The translations under genes and the position numbers were made by a program. Of a DNA stretch of 64,000 bases, positions 1-11,442 are shown in pieces. Every line of letters begins with the position of its first letter. The stretch's first letter is position 1. The stretch comes from Idiomarina sp. (GTDB taxonomy: Bacteria > Pseudomonadota > Gammaproteobacteria > Enterobacterales > Alteromonadaceae). The notes below the pieces were generated by a model, which was given only the letters and a program-made list of their open reading frames with translations, searched no databases and was not told the origin of the DNA. Where the stretch lies: assembly GCA_020831965.1 (NCBI GenBank), contig JAFIFP010000013.1, positions 95,431 to 159,430 on the forward strand, read 5' to 3'.

Positions 1-1
1 A

Positions 2-958
2 GCCATGAAGGGCTTAGTGAATGGTGTTCTGCGTAACTATCAGCGTCAGCAAGAAGTATTAGAGCAGCAGCTTGAACACGCCTTGGCCGGTAAGCGTTAC
101 TTCCCCCGTTGGTTGCAAGACGCGATTACCGCCGCTTATCCCGACCAAGCCGAGACCATTCTTCACGCCAGCCAGAGCAAAGGCCCCATGTGGTTGCGGG
201 TCAATGCAAAGCATATGACCGGCGAACGTTATCTCGAATTATTGCGCCAGCAAAGCCTAGACGCCATTGGTCACGAACATCTTCCTCAAGCATTGCGGTT
301 AACGCAGCCCTGCGACGTGAATCTACTTCCAGGCTTCGCCGAGGGCATGGTGTCTGTGCAAGACATTAGCGCTCAATGGTGTGGCCACTACTTGGCACCA
401 ACCGCGGGCATGCGCGTACTCGACGCCTGCGCCGCACCGGGCGGGAAAAGCGCGCTATTACTCGAGCAATTCCCTGACATTACTCTCGATGCTTTGGACT
501 TTGATGCAGAACGGTTGACGCGCGTGCATGACAATTTAGCCCGCCTTCGGCTTGACGCCGAGGTGATTCATGGCGATGCAGCGAAGCCAGAGAGCTGGTG
601 GTCAAAGAAGCCTTACGACGCTATTTTATTGGATGCACCTTGTTCGGCTACGGGCGTGATTCGCCGCCACCCGGATATTAAATGGTTGCGCCGTGCTGAT
701 GACATTCCCACACTCGTGGCCCTACAGGCGGAGATTCTGGATGCGCAATGGTCACTGCTCAAGCCTGGCGGCATCTTAGTTTATGCCACTTGCTCACTCC
801 TCCCCGCTGAGAATAGTCAACAAGTCGCTGCATTTATGGCGCGCCATGCCGACGCGGAAGCAACCAACCGATTACCTGTTGAAGGGCGTCAAATTCTGCC
901 TGGGGAAGATGAAGGCGATGGTTTCTATTATGCTGTACTCAGAAAAGCGGTATGCTGA
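2..958 (+). CDS. rsmB: 16S rRNA (cytosine-967-C5)-methyltransferase RsmB, 5' end outside window
   Basis: SAM-dependent enzyme that methylates C967 of 16S rRNA. The frame is open to the window edge and about 317 residues remain, against roughly 430 in E. coli, so most of the N-terminal NusB-like RNA-binding domain lies upstream of the window. The visible part opens with the end of that domain (VNGVLRNYQRQ). The SAM-binding motif DACAAPGGKS is near visible residue 140. The two catalytic cysteines are in DAPCSATG (about 212) and YATCSLLPAEN (about 261). The next gene, trkA, follows after 44 bases; the rsmB-trkA pairing is usual in gammaproteobacteria. The Met at position 5 is internal, not a start. 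Confidence 0.95.
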   Translation, partial: AMKGLVNGVLRNYQRQQEVLEQQLEHALAGKRYFPRWLQDAITAAYPDQAETILHASQSKGPMWLRVNAKHMTGERYLELLRQQSLDAIGHEHLPQALRLTQPCDVNLLPGFAEGMVSVQDISAQWCGHYLAPTAGMRVLDACAAPGGKSALLLEQFPDITLDALDFDAERLTRVHDNLARLRLDAEVIHGDAAKPESWWSKKPYDAILLDAPCSATGVIRRHPDIKWLRRADDIPTLVALQAEILDAQWSLLKPGGILVYATCSLLPAENSQQVAAFMARHADAEATNRLPVEGRQILPGEDEGDGFYYAVLRKAVC

Positions 959-1002
959 ACAGATAGCACGCAATTTTGTTGCAGGGATCTTAAGATACGT
1001 CC

Positions 1003-2379
1003 ATGAAAATAATTATTATTGGAGCCGGTCAAGTCGGCGCAACACTCGCAGAAAGCTTGGTTTCAGGTCGAAATGAAATTACTGTCATCGACCAGAATCG
1101 CGCCCTTCTCGACGAGCTTCAGGATAAATACGACCTCAACGTAGTCCTTGGCAATGGCGCTCACCCCGACGTTCTGAAACACGCAGGCGCAGACGATGCC
1201 GAATTGCTCGTTGCGGTAAGTAGCACCGATGAAGTCAACATGCTCGCCTGTCAGGTGGCGCACAGCATGTTTAAAGTATTCCGCAAAATCGCTCGAATTC
1301 GAGCGCCCGAGTATATTCGCCACAAAGACGTTCTCTTTCACAAAGACCAAATGCCGGTAGACCACATTATTGCTCCCGAGCAACTCGTGACCGCGTATAT
1401 CAAGCGCCTTATCGATTACCCTGGCGCATTGCAGGTCATCGAGTTTGCAGAAGGCAAGGTCAGTTTAGTGGGAGTGAAGGCTTATTATGGTGGCAAGTTG
1501 GTAGGCCATGCGATCTCGACCTTGCGCGAGCATATTCCCAACATCGACACCCGGGTTGCCGCAATTTTCCGCCAAGGTCATGCCATACGCCCCTTAGGAA
1601 CCACCATTATCGAAGCCGACGACGAAGTGTTTTTCGTGGCCGATACCCGCCATATTCGCGCGGTCATGGAAGAACTCCAGCCCCTCGAAGAGCGGTATAA
1701 GCGTGTGATGATTGTCGGCGGCGGCCATATCGGTGCTGGCCTTGCGCGCGAGCTCGAAGGCAATAGTCGCGTAAAACTTGTTGAGCTAAGTCATCATCGC
1801 GCTGAAGAGCTCAGTGCAGAATTAGAAAACACCCTCGTGCTTCAAGGTGACGCCGCCGATCAGCGCCTGCTCAGTGAGGAGCGGATTGAAGAGATCGACT
1901 TGTTTATCGCCGTTACCAATGATGATGAAGCAAACATCATGTCTGCCATGCTTGCCAAGCGCATGGGTGCCAAGAAAACGATGGTCCTAATTCAGCGCAC
2001 CGCTTATGTGGACTTAGTGCAAGGCGGCGAAATTGATATCGCTATTTCGCCACAGCAAGCTACGGTATCAGCGCTTTTACGACACATTCGTCGTGACTTT
2101 TTCGTGAACGACTATTCACTGCGCAAAGGCGCGGCGGAAGCCGTAGAACTTATCGCGAAAGGCGACGAAAACACTTCGAAAGTCGTGGGCCGCGAGTTGC
2201 GCGAGCTTGACCTACCACCAGGAACCACTATTGGCGCGATTGTCAGAGGCTCAGAAGTACTGATTGCCCATGACAAGAACGTAATCCAGCATGAAGACCA
2301 TGTGATTCTATTCTTGGTGGATAAGAAGTATGTGGAAGAAATTGAAAAGCTGTTTACGCCAGGCGCGCTCTATTTCTAG
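1003..2379 (+). CDS. trkA: Trk potassium uptake system, NAD-binding peripheral subunit TrkA
   Basis: Cytoplasmic regulatory subunit of the Trk K+ transporter; it binds nucleotide and gates TrkH. It is 458 residues, the usual length. It has two tandem RCK modules: the first begins with the Rossmann loop GAGQVG (residues 7-12), the second with VGGGHIGAG (about 239-247), each followed by a TrkA-C domain. It lies 44 bases after rsmB on the same strand. Its membrane partner trkH is the next gene but faces the other way, with only 6 bases between the stop codons, so the two are not co-transcribed. Confidence 0.97.
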   Translation: MKIIIIGAGQVGATLAESLVSGRNEITVIDQNRALLDELQDKYDLNVVLGNGAHPDVLKHAGADDAELLVAVSSTDEVNMLACQVAHSMFKVFRKIARIRAPEYIRHKDVLFHKDQMPVDHIIAPEQLVTAYIKRLIDYPGALQVIEFAEGKVSLVGVKAYYGGKLVGHAISTLREHIPNIDTRVAAIFRQGHAIRPLGTTIIEADDEVFFVADTRHIRAVMEELQPLEERYKRVMIVGGGHIGAGLARELEGNSRVKLVELSHHRAEELSAELENTLVLQGDAADQRLLSEERIEEIDLFIAVTNDDEANIMSAMLAKRMGAKKTMVLIQRTAYVDLVQGGEIDIAISPQQATVSALLRHIRRDFFVNDYSLRKGAAEAVELIAKGDENTSKVVGRELRELDLPPGTTIGAIVRGSEVLIAHDKNVIQHEDHVILFLVDKKYVEEIEKLFTPGALYF

Positions 2380-2385
2380 TCGCGC

Positions 2386-3834
2386 CTAGTGCTTCCAAAA
2401 AGTCGGCGTAAACAATACCAACAAGGTAAAGATTTCCAGTCGACCAAATAGCATGGCGAGAATCGCAACCCACTTACCAGCGTCCGAAACCTCTTGGAAG
2501 TTTGAAGCTACAGCACCTAGCCCTGGCCCTAGGTTATTGAGTGTAGCCGCCGTTGCGCCAAACGCTGAATAATCGTCTAGACCTGTCGCAATGAAACCAA
2601 GCATTAACACAACAAAGACCAAAGCATAGGCGGCGAAGAAGCCCCATACTGCTTGCACCACGCGGTCAGGCAAAGCACGTTTTCCCCATTTCACCGCGAA
2701 GGCTCCTTTCGGGTGAATCAGTCGGTTAATCTCGCGCTTTCCCTGGCGGTACAATAGCGCCACACGCATAACCTTCAAGCCACCACCGGTTGAACCCGCG
2801 CTGCCGCCAATAAAGCTCGCAAAAATAAGCAGAACAGGCAGGAAGAGTGGCCAAATTGTGTAGTCCGCTGTAGTAAAGCCCGCCGTAGAACTTATTGACA
2901 CTGCTTGGAACAGGCCTTGAATCCAAGATTCGGATAGCGGTGCGTCCGATTTCCACCATAGCGTAAGAACACAGATCACAGCTAAGGTCGCCTGAATTGC
3001 TAGCAATGCTCGAAACTCCGGGTCACGCCAATAGTTCGAGAGCGTCTTGCCGCGATAAGCGGCAAAGTGTAATGAGAAGTTCACCGCAGCGATGAGGATG
3101 AACACGACACAAATCAAATGAATGACCCAGGAGTCGTAATATCCCATACTCGCATCGTGGGTCGAGAAACCACCAATCGCAACTGTTGAGAAGGCATGAC
3201 CAATGGCATCGAATGGCTCCATACCCGCGGCCCAATACGCCACACCACAAGCGATTGTAAGCCCAAGGTAGATAAACCACAGATGCTTTGCCGTGTCGGC
3301 AATACGCGGCGTCATCTTGCTATCTTTCATTGGACCAGGCGTTTCCGCACGATAGAGTTGCATGCCACCAATACCGAGCAGCGGCAAAATTGCCACCGCT
3401 AGCACGATAATCCCCATACCGCCCATCCACTGCAGCTGTTGGCGATAGAACCGATACGCATGAGGAAGTTCGTCGATCCCTGTGAGAATGGTAGCGCCCG
3501 TCGTAGTTAATGCGGAAAAGCTCTCAAACATAGAATCCGTAAAGCTCAGGGTATAGTTGTCAGGCATCCAAAATGGGATCGCCCCCATGGTTCCAAGTAC
3601 CACCCAGAACATCACCACAATAATAAAGCCCTCTCGGGTTTTCAGTTCAGAGCGTTTAAATCGATTTGGGAACCACAGGAAAAAGCCAATCAGCAAGCTC
3701 AAGCCAAAGGCTGAGAGAAAAGCCCAGCCACCGCCGTCGGCATAGAAGTAGGCCAACACTGCCGGTGGCAATAGGGTAAAGCTGAACAAGGCGATAAGTA
3801 GGCCGAGCATGCGAAGAATCGTACGGGTTTGCAT
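2386..3834 (-). CDS. trkH: Trk potassium transporter membrane subunit TrkH
   Basis: K+-translocating subunit of Trk, in the inner membrane (482 residues). The four selectivity-filter segments of the SKT superfamily are visible: TTTGATIL, STVAIGGFSTHD, STAGFTTADY and NNLGPGL, separated by multiple hydrophobic helices. Its ATG shares one base with the pepQ stop (TAATG on the minus strand), which implies translational coupling in a slt-pepQ-trkH unit. It converges on trkA with 6 bases between stops. Confidence 0.97.
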   Translation of the reverse strand: MQTRTILRMLGLLIALFSFTLLPPAVLAYFYADGGGWAFLSAFGLSLLIGFFLWFPNRFKRSELKTREGFIIVVMFWVVLGTMGAIPFWMPDNYTLSFTDSMFESFSALTTTGATILTGIDELPHAYRFYRQQLQWMGGMGIIVLAVAILPLLGIGGMQLYRAETPGPMKDSKMTPRIADTAKHLWFIYLGLTIACGVAYWAAGMEPFDAIGHAFSTVAIGGFSTHDASMGYYDSWVIHLICVVFILIAAVNFSLHFAAYRGKTLSNYWRDPEFRALLAIQATLAVICVLTLWWKSDAPLSESWIQGLFQAVSISSTAGFTTADYTIWPLFLPVLLIFASFIGGSAGSTGGGLKVMRVALLYRQGKREINRLIHPKGAFAVKWGKRALPDRVVQAVWGFFAAYALVFVVLMLGFIATGLDDYSAFGATAATLNNLGPGLGAVASNFQEVSDAGKWVAILAMLFGRLEIFTLLVLFTPTFWKH

Positions 3835-5165
3835 TAACTCAGTCCTAGTTCGCGAGTCATATTTTCATTTCGGTCACGGTGAATCAGTACGTTATCTTCA
3901 ATACGAATACCGCCATAAGGTTGAAACTGTCGAACACGCTTCCAATCAACCACTTTGGCTTGGTCAGAGTCCTGTAACCGGTTCAGTAACACATCAATAA
4001 AGTAGAGGCCCGGCTCAACCGTGAGAATCATACGTGGTTCCAATGTACGTGTCGTCTTCAAGTGCGGGAAGTGTTGCGGCGGTGGCACCACTGTGCCGCG
4101 TTCGTCGGCATAAGTTCCGCCAACATCATGCACCTGAAGCCCCAACATATGCCCAATACTATGAGGCATGAAGACTTGCGTTACTTGGTTGCGTACCATC
4201 TCTTCTGGGTCCATGCGGACAATGCCAAAAGCAAATAGGATCTGCGCTAACTGCATATGCGCTCGCTCATGCAACTCAGCGAATTTCATACCCGGCTTAA
4301 TTTCTTGCGCTAAGGCTTGGGTAATTTGGTCCATCGCCATAATGAGTTCGGCAAATTCATCAGCCGCATCCCGCCCAGCATAGCTACGGCTAATGTCTGA
4401 CGCATAGCCATGCCAACTCGCGCCAGCATCGATCATCAGGCTTCGATGCAAACCCGCTGGTAATCGATGCCGGAGTGTATCGCCATAATGCAGCACTGCC
4501 GCATGTTCGTTCTGCGCAATAATATGTGGATAAGGGGCATCATTCTCGCCCTGCTCCGTCGCGCCAATGAATGCCTGCAGGCACTCAAACTCAGACGCTT
4601 GGTCTTGCCATGCTTTAGCCACTGCACGATGACCACGAATGGCAAGCTCTGAAGCCCGTCGCACACATTGCTGTTCATAGGGAGTCTTAAACAACCGGTG
4701 ATAATGTAAGAAGCTCAGTACAGGCTCGGGATTAATTTGCATAAACCCGAGCGCTTGTGCCACTTCCGGGTGCTCGCCCAAGTACGCCGCGTGCTGCTTG
4801 TCATAAGGTAACAACCGGTCAATTTGGTCCGGACGCGAAATGAGTTCCACATGGAACATGGTCAACCAAGGTGCATTGTCGAGTTGTGTTTGAGACACCC
4901 AAAAGTCATCAGAGTGGAGAAATACGAGCGTTGGCCGAGCTTGTTTCGGCGAGATCAGCAGCCAGCAATGAGGTGCTGTGGTTAGTGGGCACCATGCTTT
5001 AAAGAGAGGATTAACTTTAAACGGGTATTCCATATCATCGAGAAACTGACGCTTAATCTGTCCCGAGTGAATGGCGAGCAATTCTAGGTTTTCACGCTCG
5101 CATACTTGGTCTGCCCGCGCTTTCATTTCCCGCACGTGGGCCGGAAACAAAGCTTCATAGTCCAT
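3834..5165 (-). CDS. pepQ: Xaa-Pro dipeptidase (prolidase) PepQ
   Basis: Cytoplasmic dinuclear metallopeptidase that splits dipeptides with C-terminal proline. It is 443 residues, as in E. coli PepQ. The pita-bread catalytic domain shows its metal ligands in order: the two Asp in DAGASWHGYASDISRSY, the His in HSIGHMLGLQVHD, the Glu in EPGLYF and the last Glu in GIRIEDNV. The ATG is preceded by AGGA at 7 bases. It sits 27 bases after slt and overlaps trkH by one base. Linkage of pepQ and trkH next to fadBA is the enterobacterial order without yigZ. Confidence 0.95.
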   Translation of the reverse strand: MDYEALFPAHVREMKARADQVCERENLELLAIHSGQIKRQFLDDMEYPFKVNPLFKAWCPLTTAPHCWLLISPKQARPTLVFLHSDDFWVSQTQLDNAPWLTMFHVELISRPDQIDRLLPYDKQHAAYLGEHPEVAQALGFMQINPEPVLSFLHYHRLFKTPYEQQCVRRASELAIRGHRAVAKAWQDQASEFECLQAFIGATEQGENDAPYPHIIAQNEHAAVLHYGDTLRHRLPAGLHRSLMIDAGASWHGYASDISRSYAGRDAADEFAELIMAMDQITQALAQEIKPGMKFAELHERAHMQLAQILFAFGIVRMDPEEMVRNQVTQVFMPHSIGHMLGLQVHDVGGTYADERGTVVPPPQHFPHLKTTRTLEPRMILTVEPGLYFIDVLLNRLQDSDQAKVVDWKRVRQFQPYGGIRIEDNVLIHRDRNENMTRELGLS

Positions 5166-5192
5166 GTGAGTTCCTAGTTACCTTTGAATGAA

Positions 5193-7211
5193 TTAGGAGC
5201 GCCCATTATTACGCATTTTCATCGTGACCAATGGCATCAATACGTTAGCATCTTTCCCAAGCAAAATAGTATAAATTTGCTGGTATGCGAGCACATTCTT
5301 TACGTAATCTCGGGTTTCCTGGAATGGAATAGCTTCCACCCAAATATCAAATTCCATCTCTTCCTCAGGCAGCCACTCCACCACGCGATTCATCCCCGCA
5401 TTATAGGCAGCAGTTGCAATGATCCAATGCTGGTCCGTTCGCCGCATCAGATCGGCCATGTAGAAAGTTCCCAACCGCACATTCTCGTCAGGACGCATCA
5501 ACCGTGACAGCGTCATTCGATTCGGGTTCGGCAATGGCATACGGCGGTTAATATATTCAGCCGTTTGTGGCATCACTTGCATCAAACCACGCGCCCCCGC
5601 CGACGACACCGCGTCTTGCCGAAATGCGCTTTCGCGCCGGGCAATGGCATACACCCAAGCAGGGTCGAGTCCATTCTCCGCAGCATAGGTTTCAAACAGT
5701 TCTCTGAAAGCTAGAGGAAAGCGGCGCTCTACATCGTTAAATTGGCCAGTGCGCGCCAAACTAAAGATCGCTTGGTCAAACCATTCGTGCTCATACGCCA
5801 ATACTGCGGCCAGTACCTGCTCGTCGTAGGTGCTATCACGCATCACGACATTCCACTCACGTCGCGCATCTAGAATTCGGTCCAGTGCAAACAACTCCAG
5901 CGCGCGTCGGACTGCGGGCTGTTCCTTCAAGCCCGCCATAGCGGAAGGCTCATACACAACAGGTTGATGCTCTAAGGAGGGGGCAATATCCAGATGCGCC
6001 GCAGCAAGGAAGCCGTAGTAATTGCGTTGCTCTGCAACTTCTCGCATCAGTGCTTCACTTTCCTCATGAAAAGACAGTTCACCCAAAGCGCGCGCACGCC
6101 AATAACGCCATTGCGCTTTGTTGCGTTCGTCTGACGGCAAACTGTTAGTCACCATCACAATACGGTCGAACCGGCGTTGGCGGAGTAATGCCGCCAATAA
6201 CCATTGTTGTCCTGTATCCGAAAGCTGGTGCACTGGCACTTGCTCCAACCATGCAATTGCCGTGGGTTCACCGCGCAGTGCTTTGGTAATTCCAAGGCGC
6301 TCATGTACATCCGCCTTCACATCAGCAGAAAACTCAAAAACCGATTGATAATGCTCCCAGGCCAAAATCGCTGAATCAATGTCTCGCCAAACAAAACGCT
6401 GTAAGGCTTCCAACACCATTTCCTGCTCACGGGGATCTTGATTCGTAAATTCATCGAAGCGCATCACGTGGGCAGGGTTCGCATGCAATCGACGGTAATG
6501 CTCCGCCAAATAGCGAGATGATTCTGGCAAGAGCCGCGTTAAATAGCGCACCAGTGCAGCCTGTCGCGCATCGACCGCCAACTTTAGGCGTTCCCATATA
6601 ACTTCTTCCGTGCGGTAGCCTGCGGCGGCCCATGCTTCAAATACAGAATCACACTGATTCGGCTGACTCCGCCCGGAGAGCCATTGATTAGTGACCTGTG
6701 GCCAGAACGCAGACAAGTTGTCCGTGGTTTGCCACATAAAATTCAAGTAGCGGCACTGCAGCTCGTTGTTCGCACTTCCTTGGTAATAAAGGAGGAAACG
6801 CTCCGCGTCATTGCGCTGCGCAAGGAAACGCAACCAAGGCGTGCGAAGCTGACTATCTAAGGGCGTACCCTCAAATTCATCGAGGAATTCTGCGATTAAA
6901 CCTTCATTCGCAATACTGAGATTCTGTCGAAGGTAAGCCAACTCTAAATAGGGATACAGCGGATAGTTACGCAACTCGGCCATGCCTGAGCGGGCTTGCT
7001 CAAAACGCCGATTATTGATTTGTCGCTCGACACGCTCAAATAGCGCACGCTGAGCCGCTTGCTCAGTTTTGGTTCCCGCTTGAATCGAGGGGGTATGACC
7101 CAATGTTAGGAGGAGTGCCGTAATAAAAATTGCCGTCGTAAAGGCGCTCCAAGGCCTGCTGGAGTAATTTCGTTGTGACTTTTTAAACGCCTGTTTAATT
7201 TCGTTACGCAT
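5193..7211 (-). CDS. slt: Soluble lytic murein transglycosylase (Slt70 type)
   Basis: Periplasmic exo-lytic transglycosylase that cleaves the MurNAc-GlcNAc bond of peptidoglycan with formation of anhydroMurNAc. At 672 residues it resembles E. coli Slt70 (645). A signal peptide is visible (basic residues, then a hydrophobic stretch of about 15, ending near residue 45 at IQAG). The long helical U-domain is rich in LxxLR-type repeats. The C-terminal SLT domain carries RRESAF with catalytic Glu527, then GARGLMQVMP. It is first in the leftward slt-pepQ-trkH set and divergent from fadB. No strong Shine-Dalgarno is seen before the ATG. Confidence 0.93.
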   Translation of the reverse strand: MRNEIKQAFKKSQRNYSSRPWSAFTTAIFITALLLTLGHTPSIQAGTKTEQAAQRALFERVERQINNRRFEQARSGMAELRNYPLYPYLELAYLRQNLSIANEGLIAEFLDEFEGTPLDSQLRTPWLRFLAQRNDAERFLLYYQGSANNELQCRYLNFMWQTTDNLSAFWPQVTNQWLSGRSQPNQCDSVFEAWAAAGYRTEEVIWERLKLAVDARQAALVRYLTRLLPESSRYLAEHYRRLHANPAHVMRFDEFTNQDPREQEMVLEALQRFVWRDIDSAILAWEHYQSVFEFSADVKADVHERLGITKALRGEPTAIAWLEQVPVHQLSDTGQQWLLAALLRQRRFDRIVMVTNSLPSDERNKAQWRYWRARALGELSFHEESEALMREVAEQRNYYGFLAAAHLDIAPSLEHQPVVYEPSAMAGLKEQPAVRRALELFALDRILDARREWNVVMRDSTYDEQVLAAVLAYEHEWFDQAIFSLARTGQFNDVERRFPLAFRELFETYAAENGLDPAWVYAIARRESAFRQDAVSSAGARGLMQVMPQTAEYINRRMPLPNPNRMTLSRLMRPDENVRLGTFYMADLMRRTDQHWIIATAAYNAGMNRVVEWLPEEEMEFDIWVEAIPFQETRDYVKNVLAYQQIYTILLGKDANVLMPLVTMKMRNNGRS

Positions 7212-7291
7212 TATGGGATGATTACGGCCAGAACTTTGCCATACTCTTGTATCACAGTCTGGCTACAGCGCAAGAGTAATCAGTACTTGTC

Positions 7292-7306
7292 GGCAGAATT
7301 TCTGCC
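7292..7306. promoter_or_regulatory. Short palindrome upstream of fadB
   Basis: A perfect 7-bp inverted repeat with one central base (GGCAGAATTTCTGCC) ends 20 bases before the fadB ATG. It could be an operator or a 5'-UTR hairpin. It does not resemble the FadR or PsrA sites I know, so no regulator is assigned. Confidence 0.35.
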
Positions 7307-7326
7307 TGCAATTCAGGAGACCCAAG

Positions 7327-9468
7327 ATGATCTACCAAGGTGATAACCTACGTGTTGATATTCTTGAGCCAGGGATCGCCGAGCTTTCGTTCGACGCCCA
7401 GGGTTCAGTCAACAAGTTCGATGAGAAAACCCTGAATGAGTTTAGTGCAGCTTTAGATGCGCTGCACAGCAACAATGACGTAAAAGGCCTAGTGGTGACA
7501 AGCACCAAGTCGACTTTTATCGTTGGTGCAGACATTACCGAGTTCCTTACATTGTTTGCTGATGTCGAAAAAACCAAAGTGTGGGTGCATAAAGCCTCAC
7601 GGGTTTTCGACAAGCTCGAAGACCTTCCGTTCCCCACTATCGCAGCGGTTAACGGCTTCGCGCTCGGTGGCGGTTGTGAAACTATTCTTGCCTGTGATTT
7701 GCGCGTGGCAGATACCACCGCAACTATCGGCCTCCCTGAAGTGAAGCTAGGCTTGATTCCAGGTTTTGGCGGCACAGTGCGGATGCCACGCCTGGTCGGC
7801 CCAGACAATGCTTTGGAAGCTATCACTACGGGTATGAACTATCGTCCTGAAAATGCTTTAGCCATTGGCTTGGTAGATGCGGTTGTCGCACCAGAGGCAT
7901 TAAAAGACGCAGCATTAAGCATGTTGAAAGACGCCATCGCCGGTGATATTGATTGGCAGGCGGCACGTCAGCCAAAACTTGAAGCCCTCAAGGCCAACGA
8001 CACCGAACGCTTAATGACCTTTAGCACCGCAAAAGGTCTTGTGTGGGCGAAAGCGGGTAAGCACTACCCATCACCCCATGCTGCTGTTGAAGTTGTAGAG
8101 CGTGGCGCGGGTGAAGCGCGTGAAGGCGCCCTGCTGGTCGAGAACGAACTCTTTGTGAAGCTGACCCAAACGGACGCCTGTCGCGCGCAAGTTGGCATTT
8201 TCCTTGCCGACCAAGTTGTTAAAGGTAAAAGCAAGAAAGTCAGCAAACTTGCGACTAAGCAGATCAAGCGCGCTGGCGTGCTAGGTGCCGGCATCATGGG
8301 TGGCGGTATTGCCTATCAATCCGCAGTGAAAGGCGTGCCGATTGTCATGAAAGACATTCGCCAAGACGCGCTCGACCTCGGTTTGAAAGAAGCCAGCAAG
8401 ATCCTAGGTAAAGGCATGGAGCGCGGTAAAGTGGACGCGCGGAAAATGGCGCAAACGCTGACTAGCATCACGCCGACCCTGCACAACAACGAACTTGAAG
8501 GTGTCGACATTATTGTCGAAGCCGTCGTGGAGAACCCGAAAGTCAAAGCAAGTGTGCTCGCTGACGTTGAGAAGGTTGTTGCCAAGGACGCGATTATCAC
8601 GTCGAACACTTCGACTATTTCAATTGACCAGCTCGCTGAGAGCTTGGAAGACCCGTCGCGTTTCTGTGGTATGCATTTCTTCAATCCAGTCCACAAAATG
8701 CCGTTGGTTGAAATCATTCGTGGTAAGCATACGTCTGATGAAACCATCGCTGCGGTGACGGCCTATGCCATGCAAATGGGCAAAACTCCGATTGTTGTGA
8801 ATGACTGTCCTGGTTTCTTAGTAAACCGCGTACTTTTCCCTTACTTCGCAGGCTTCAGCAAGTTACTCGACGACGGCGTGGACTTCCCCGGCATCGACAA
8901 AGTGATGGAGAAAGAGTTTGGCTGGCCTATGGGCCCCGCTTATCTCTGTGATGTCGTCGGCTTGGACACTGCCGATCATGCAACTGATGTCATGGCCGCC
9001 GGCTTCCCGACTCGAATGGCCCGAGACAACGACGGCGCAATTGCGAAGTTAGCAGCAGCGAAACGTTTCGGTCAGAAGAATGGCAAAGGCTTCTATGAGT
9101 ACGGCGTCGACAAACGCGGCAAGCCAACCAAGACCGTCAACCCAGAGGTTTATGGTGTAATTGGCGAGAAAGGTCACTCCGCCGAGAAAGACGAAATTAT
9201 TGCGCGCTGCATGATCCCTATGGTGAATGAAATGGTCCGTTGCCTTGAAGAAGGTATTGTGGATTCGGCGGAAGAAGCAGATATCGCGCTTATTTACGGC
9301 CTTGGATTCCCCCCATTCCGTGGTGGCGCATTCCGTTACCTCGAAACCTTGGGCTTGAACAAATTTATCGAGTTAGCTGACAAGTACGCGCACTTAGGTG
9401 AAATCTACCAAGTGACCGACGGACTGCGTGCCAAAGCGCAAGCCGGCGAATCTTACTTTAAAAGCTAA
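7327..9468 (+). CDS. fadB: Fatty acid oxidation complex alpha subunit FadB
   Basis: Multifunctional beta-oxidation enzyme (713 residues; E. coli 729). The N-terminal crotonase domain (1-190) provides enoyl-CoA hydratase and isomerase activity, with GFALGGGCE and a second Glu in [12 protein letters not shown]. The 3-hydroxyacyl-CoA dehydrogenase part begins near 320 with the NAD loop [10 protein letters not shown] and contains [14 protein letters not shown] with the catalytic His. It assembles with FadA as an alpha2-beta2 complex. A good ribosome site (AGGAGA) precedes the ATG. fadA follows 18 bases downstream. Confidence 0.97.
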   Translation: MIYQGDNLRVDILEPGIAELSFDAQGSVNKFDEKTLNEFSAALDALHSNNDVKGLVVTSTKSTFIVGADITEFLTLFADVEKTKVWVHKASRVFDKLEDLPFPTIAAVNGFALGGGCETILACDLRVADTTATIGLPEVKLGLIPGFGGTVRMPRLVGPDNALEAITTGMNYRPENALAIGLVDAVVAPEALKDAALSMLKDAIAGDIDWQAARQPKLEALKANDTERLMTFSTAKGLVWAKAGKHYPSPHAAVEVVERGAGEAREGALLVENELFVKLTQTDACRAQVGIFLADQVVKGKSKKVSKLATKQIKRAGVLGAGIMGGGIAYQSAVKGVPIVMKDIRQDALDLGLKEASKILGKGMERGKVDARKMAQTLTSITPTLHNNELEGVDIIVEAVVENPKVKASVLADVEKVVAKDAIITSNTSTISIDQLAESLEDPSRFCGMHFFNPVHKMPLVEIIRGKHTSDETIAAVTAYAMQMGKTPIVVNDCPGFLVNRVLFPYFAGFSKLLDDGVDFPGIDKVMEKEFGWPMGPAYLCDVVGLDTADHATDVMAAGFPTRMARDNDGAIAKLAAAKRFGQKNGKGFYEYGVDKRGKPTKTVNPEVYGVIGEKGHSAEKDEIIARCMIPMVNEMVRCLEEGIVDSAEEADIALIYGLGFPPFRGGAFRYLETLGLNKFIELADKYAHLGEIYQVTDGLRAKAQAGESYFKS

Positions 9469-10650
<1,182 letters not shown>

Positions 10651-10686
10651 ACTTTAAGACGCTGCTTCATATCAAACAGGACGGTT

Positions 10687-10950
10687 ATGCATCCCGACCA
10701 CGAGCTAGACACTTTAGGTCTACGTTGCCCCGAACCAGTAATGCTGGTTCGGGGCAAGATGCGTTTAATGGCCGAAGGCGAGACATTATTGGTCATTGCC
10801 GATGACCCGGCAACGACACGAGATATTGAAGCGTACTGCCGCTTTATGGATCATGAGCTGCTGTCAGCGCTGACTGACAAGCCTCCCTATCAATACCTCA
10901 TTCAAAAAGGCGCGACTAAAGTTCAGCGAGATTTCACTCAGTCTTTATAA
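10687..10950 (+). CDS. tusA: Sulfur carrier protein TusA
   Basis: Small cytoplasmic sulfur carrier (87 residues). It takes persulfide sulfur from IscS and passes it on for 2-thiouridine at tRNA position 34. The signature CPEPVM holds the acceptor Cys14; [25 protein letters not shown] and PYQYLIQKG match the E. coli protein closely. It starts 36 bases after fadA. Its 3' end overlaps the convergent GNAT gene by 6 bases. Confidence 0.95.
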   Translation: MHPDHELDTLGLRCPEPVMLVRGKMRLMAEGETLLVIADDPATTRDIEAYCRFMDHELLSALTDKPPYQYLIQKGATKVQRDFTQSL

Positions 10951-11442
10951 CTTCATTTCCCAAAACTCAGCTTGCCCCATACTAGGATCCAGCTGATAAG
11001 GTTGGAACCCGTAATTTTTATATGCTTTACGGGCCGGCTCATTACCACTCAGCACTTCCAAGGTTAACTTACAGCACCCCCGCTGCTTGGCTTCTGTAGC
11101 AACCTCATTGAGCAACAGCTGCGCAATCCCTTGGCCCCGATAGCCATCGAGCACCGCGATATCATGAATATTGCAAATTGGCTTAGCTGCAAATGTCGAA
11201 AAGCCCTCGACACAATTAACTAGGGCTATCGGTTGACCCTCATCCGTCCATGCAATGAAGCTGAACACATTGCGACGTTTCGCCAAGGCAGGCACTAGGT
11301 TTTGCTTCGTCTCTGGCGAGAGCGCTTCACCACCGCCCATCGGATCGCTCGCATAATGGTCGAGTAGCGCAACGAGTGCACGCGCATGATCGCGATTCTG
11401 GTAATCTACCGGTTGGATATTGATGGTCATGTCCTTATTCAT
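10945..11442 (-). CDS. GNAT family N-acetyltransferase
   Basis: Predicted acetyl-CoA-dependent acetyltransferase of 165 residues. The acetyl-CoA pyrophosphate loop is visible as [12 protein letters not shown] (motif A, RGQGIA), followed by [21 protein letters not shown], a typical motif B with the Tyr that acts as general acid in many family members. The substrate cannot be told from sequence. Its start overlaps the stop of the upstream lipoprotein hydrolase by 8 bases, so the two are probably translated together. A second Met at residue 5 (MTINIQ) is a possible alternative start. Confidence 0.85.
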   Translation of the reverse strand: MNKDMTINIQPVDYQNRDHARALVALLDHYASDPMGGGEALSPETKQNLVPALAKRRNVFSFIAWTDEGQPIALVNCVEGFSTFAAKPICNIHDIAVLDGYRGQGIAQLLLNEVATEAKQRGCCKLTLEVLSGNEPARKAYKNYGFQPYQLDPSMGQAEFWEMKL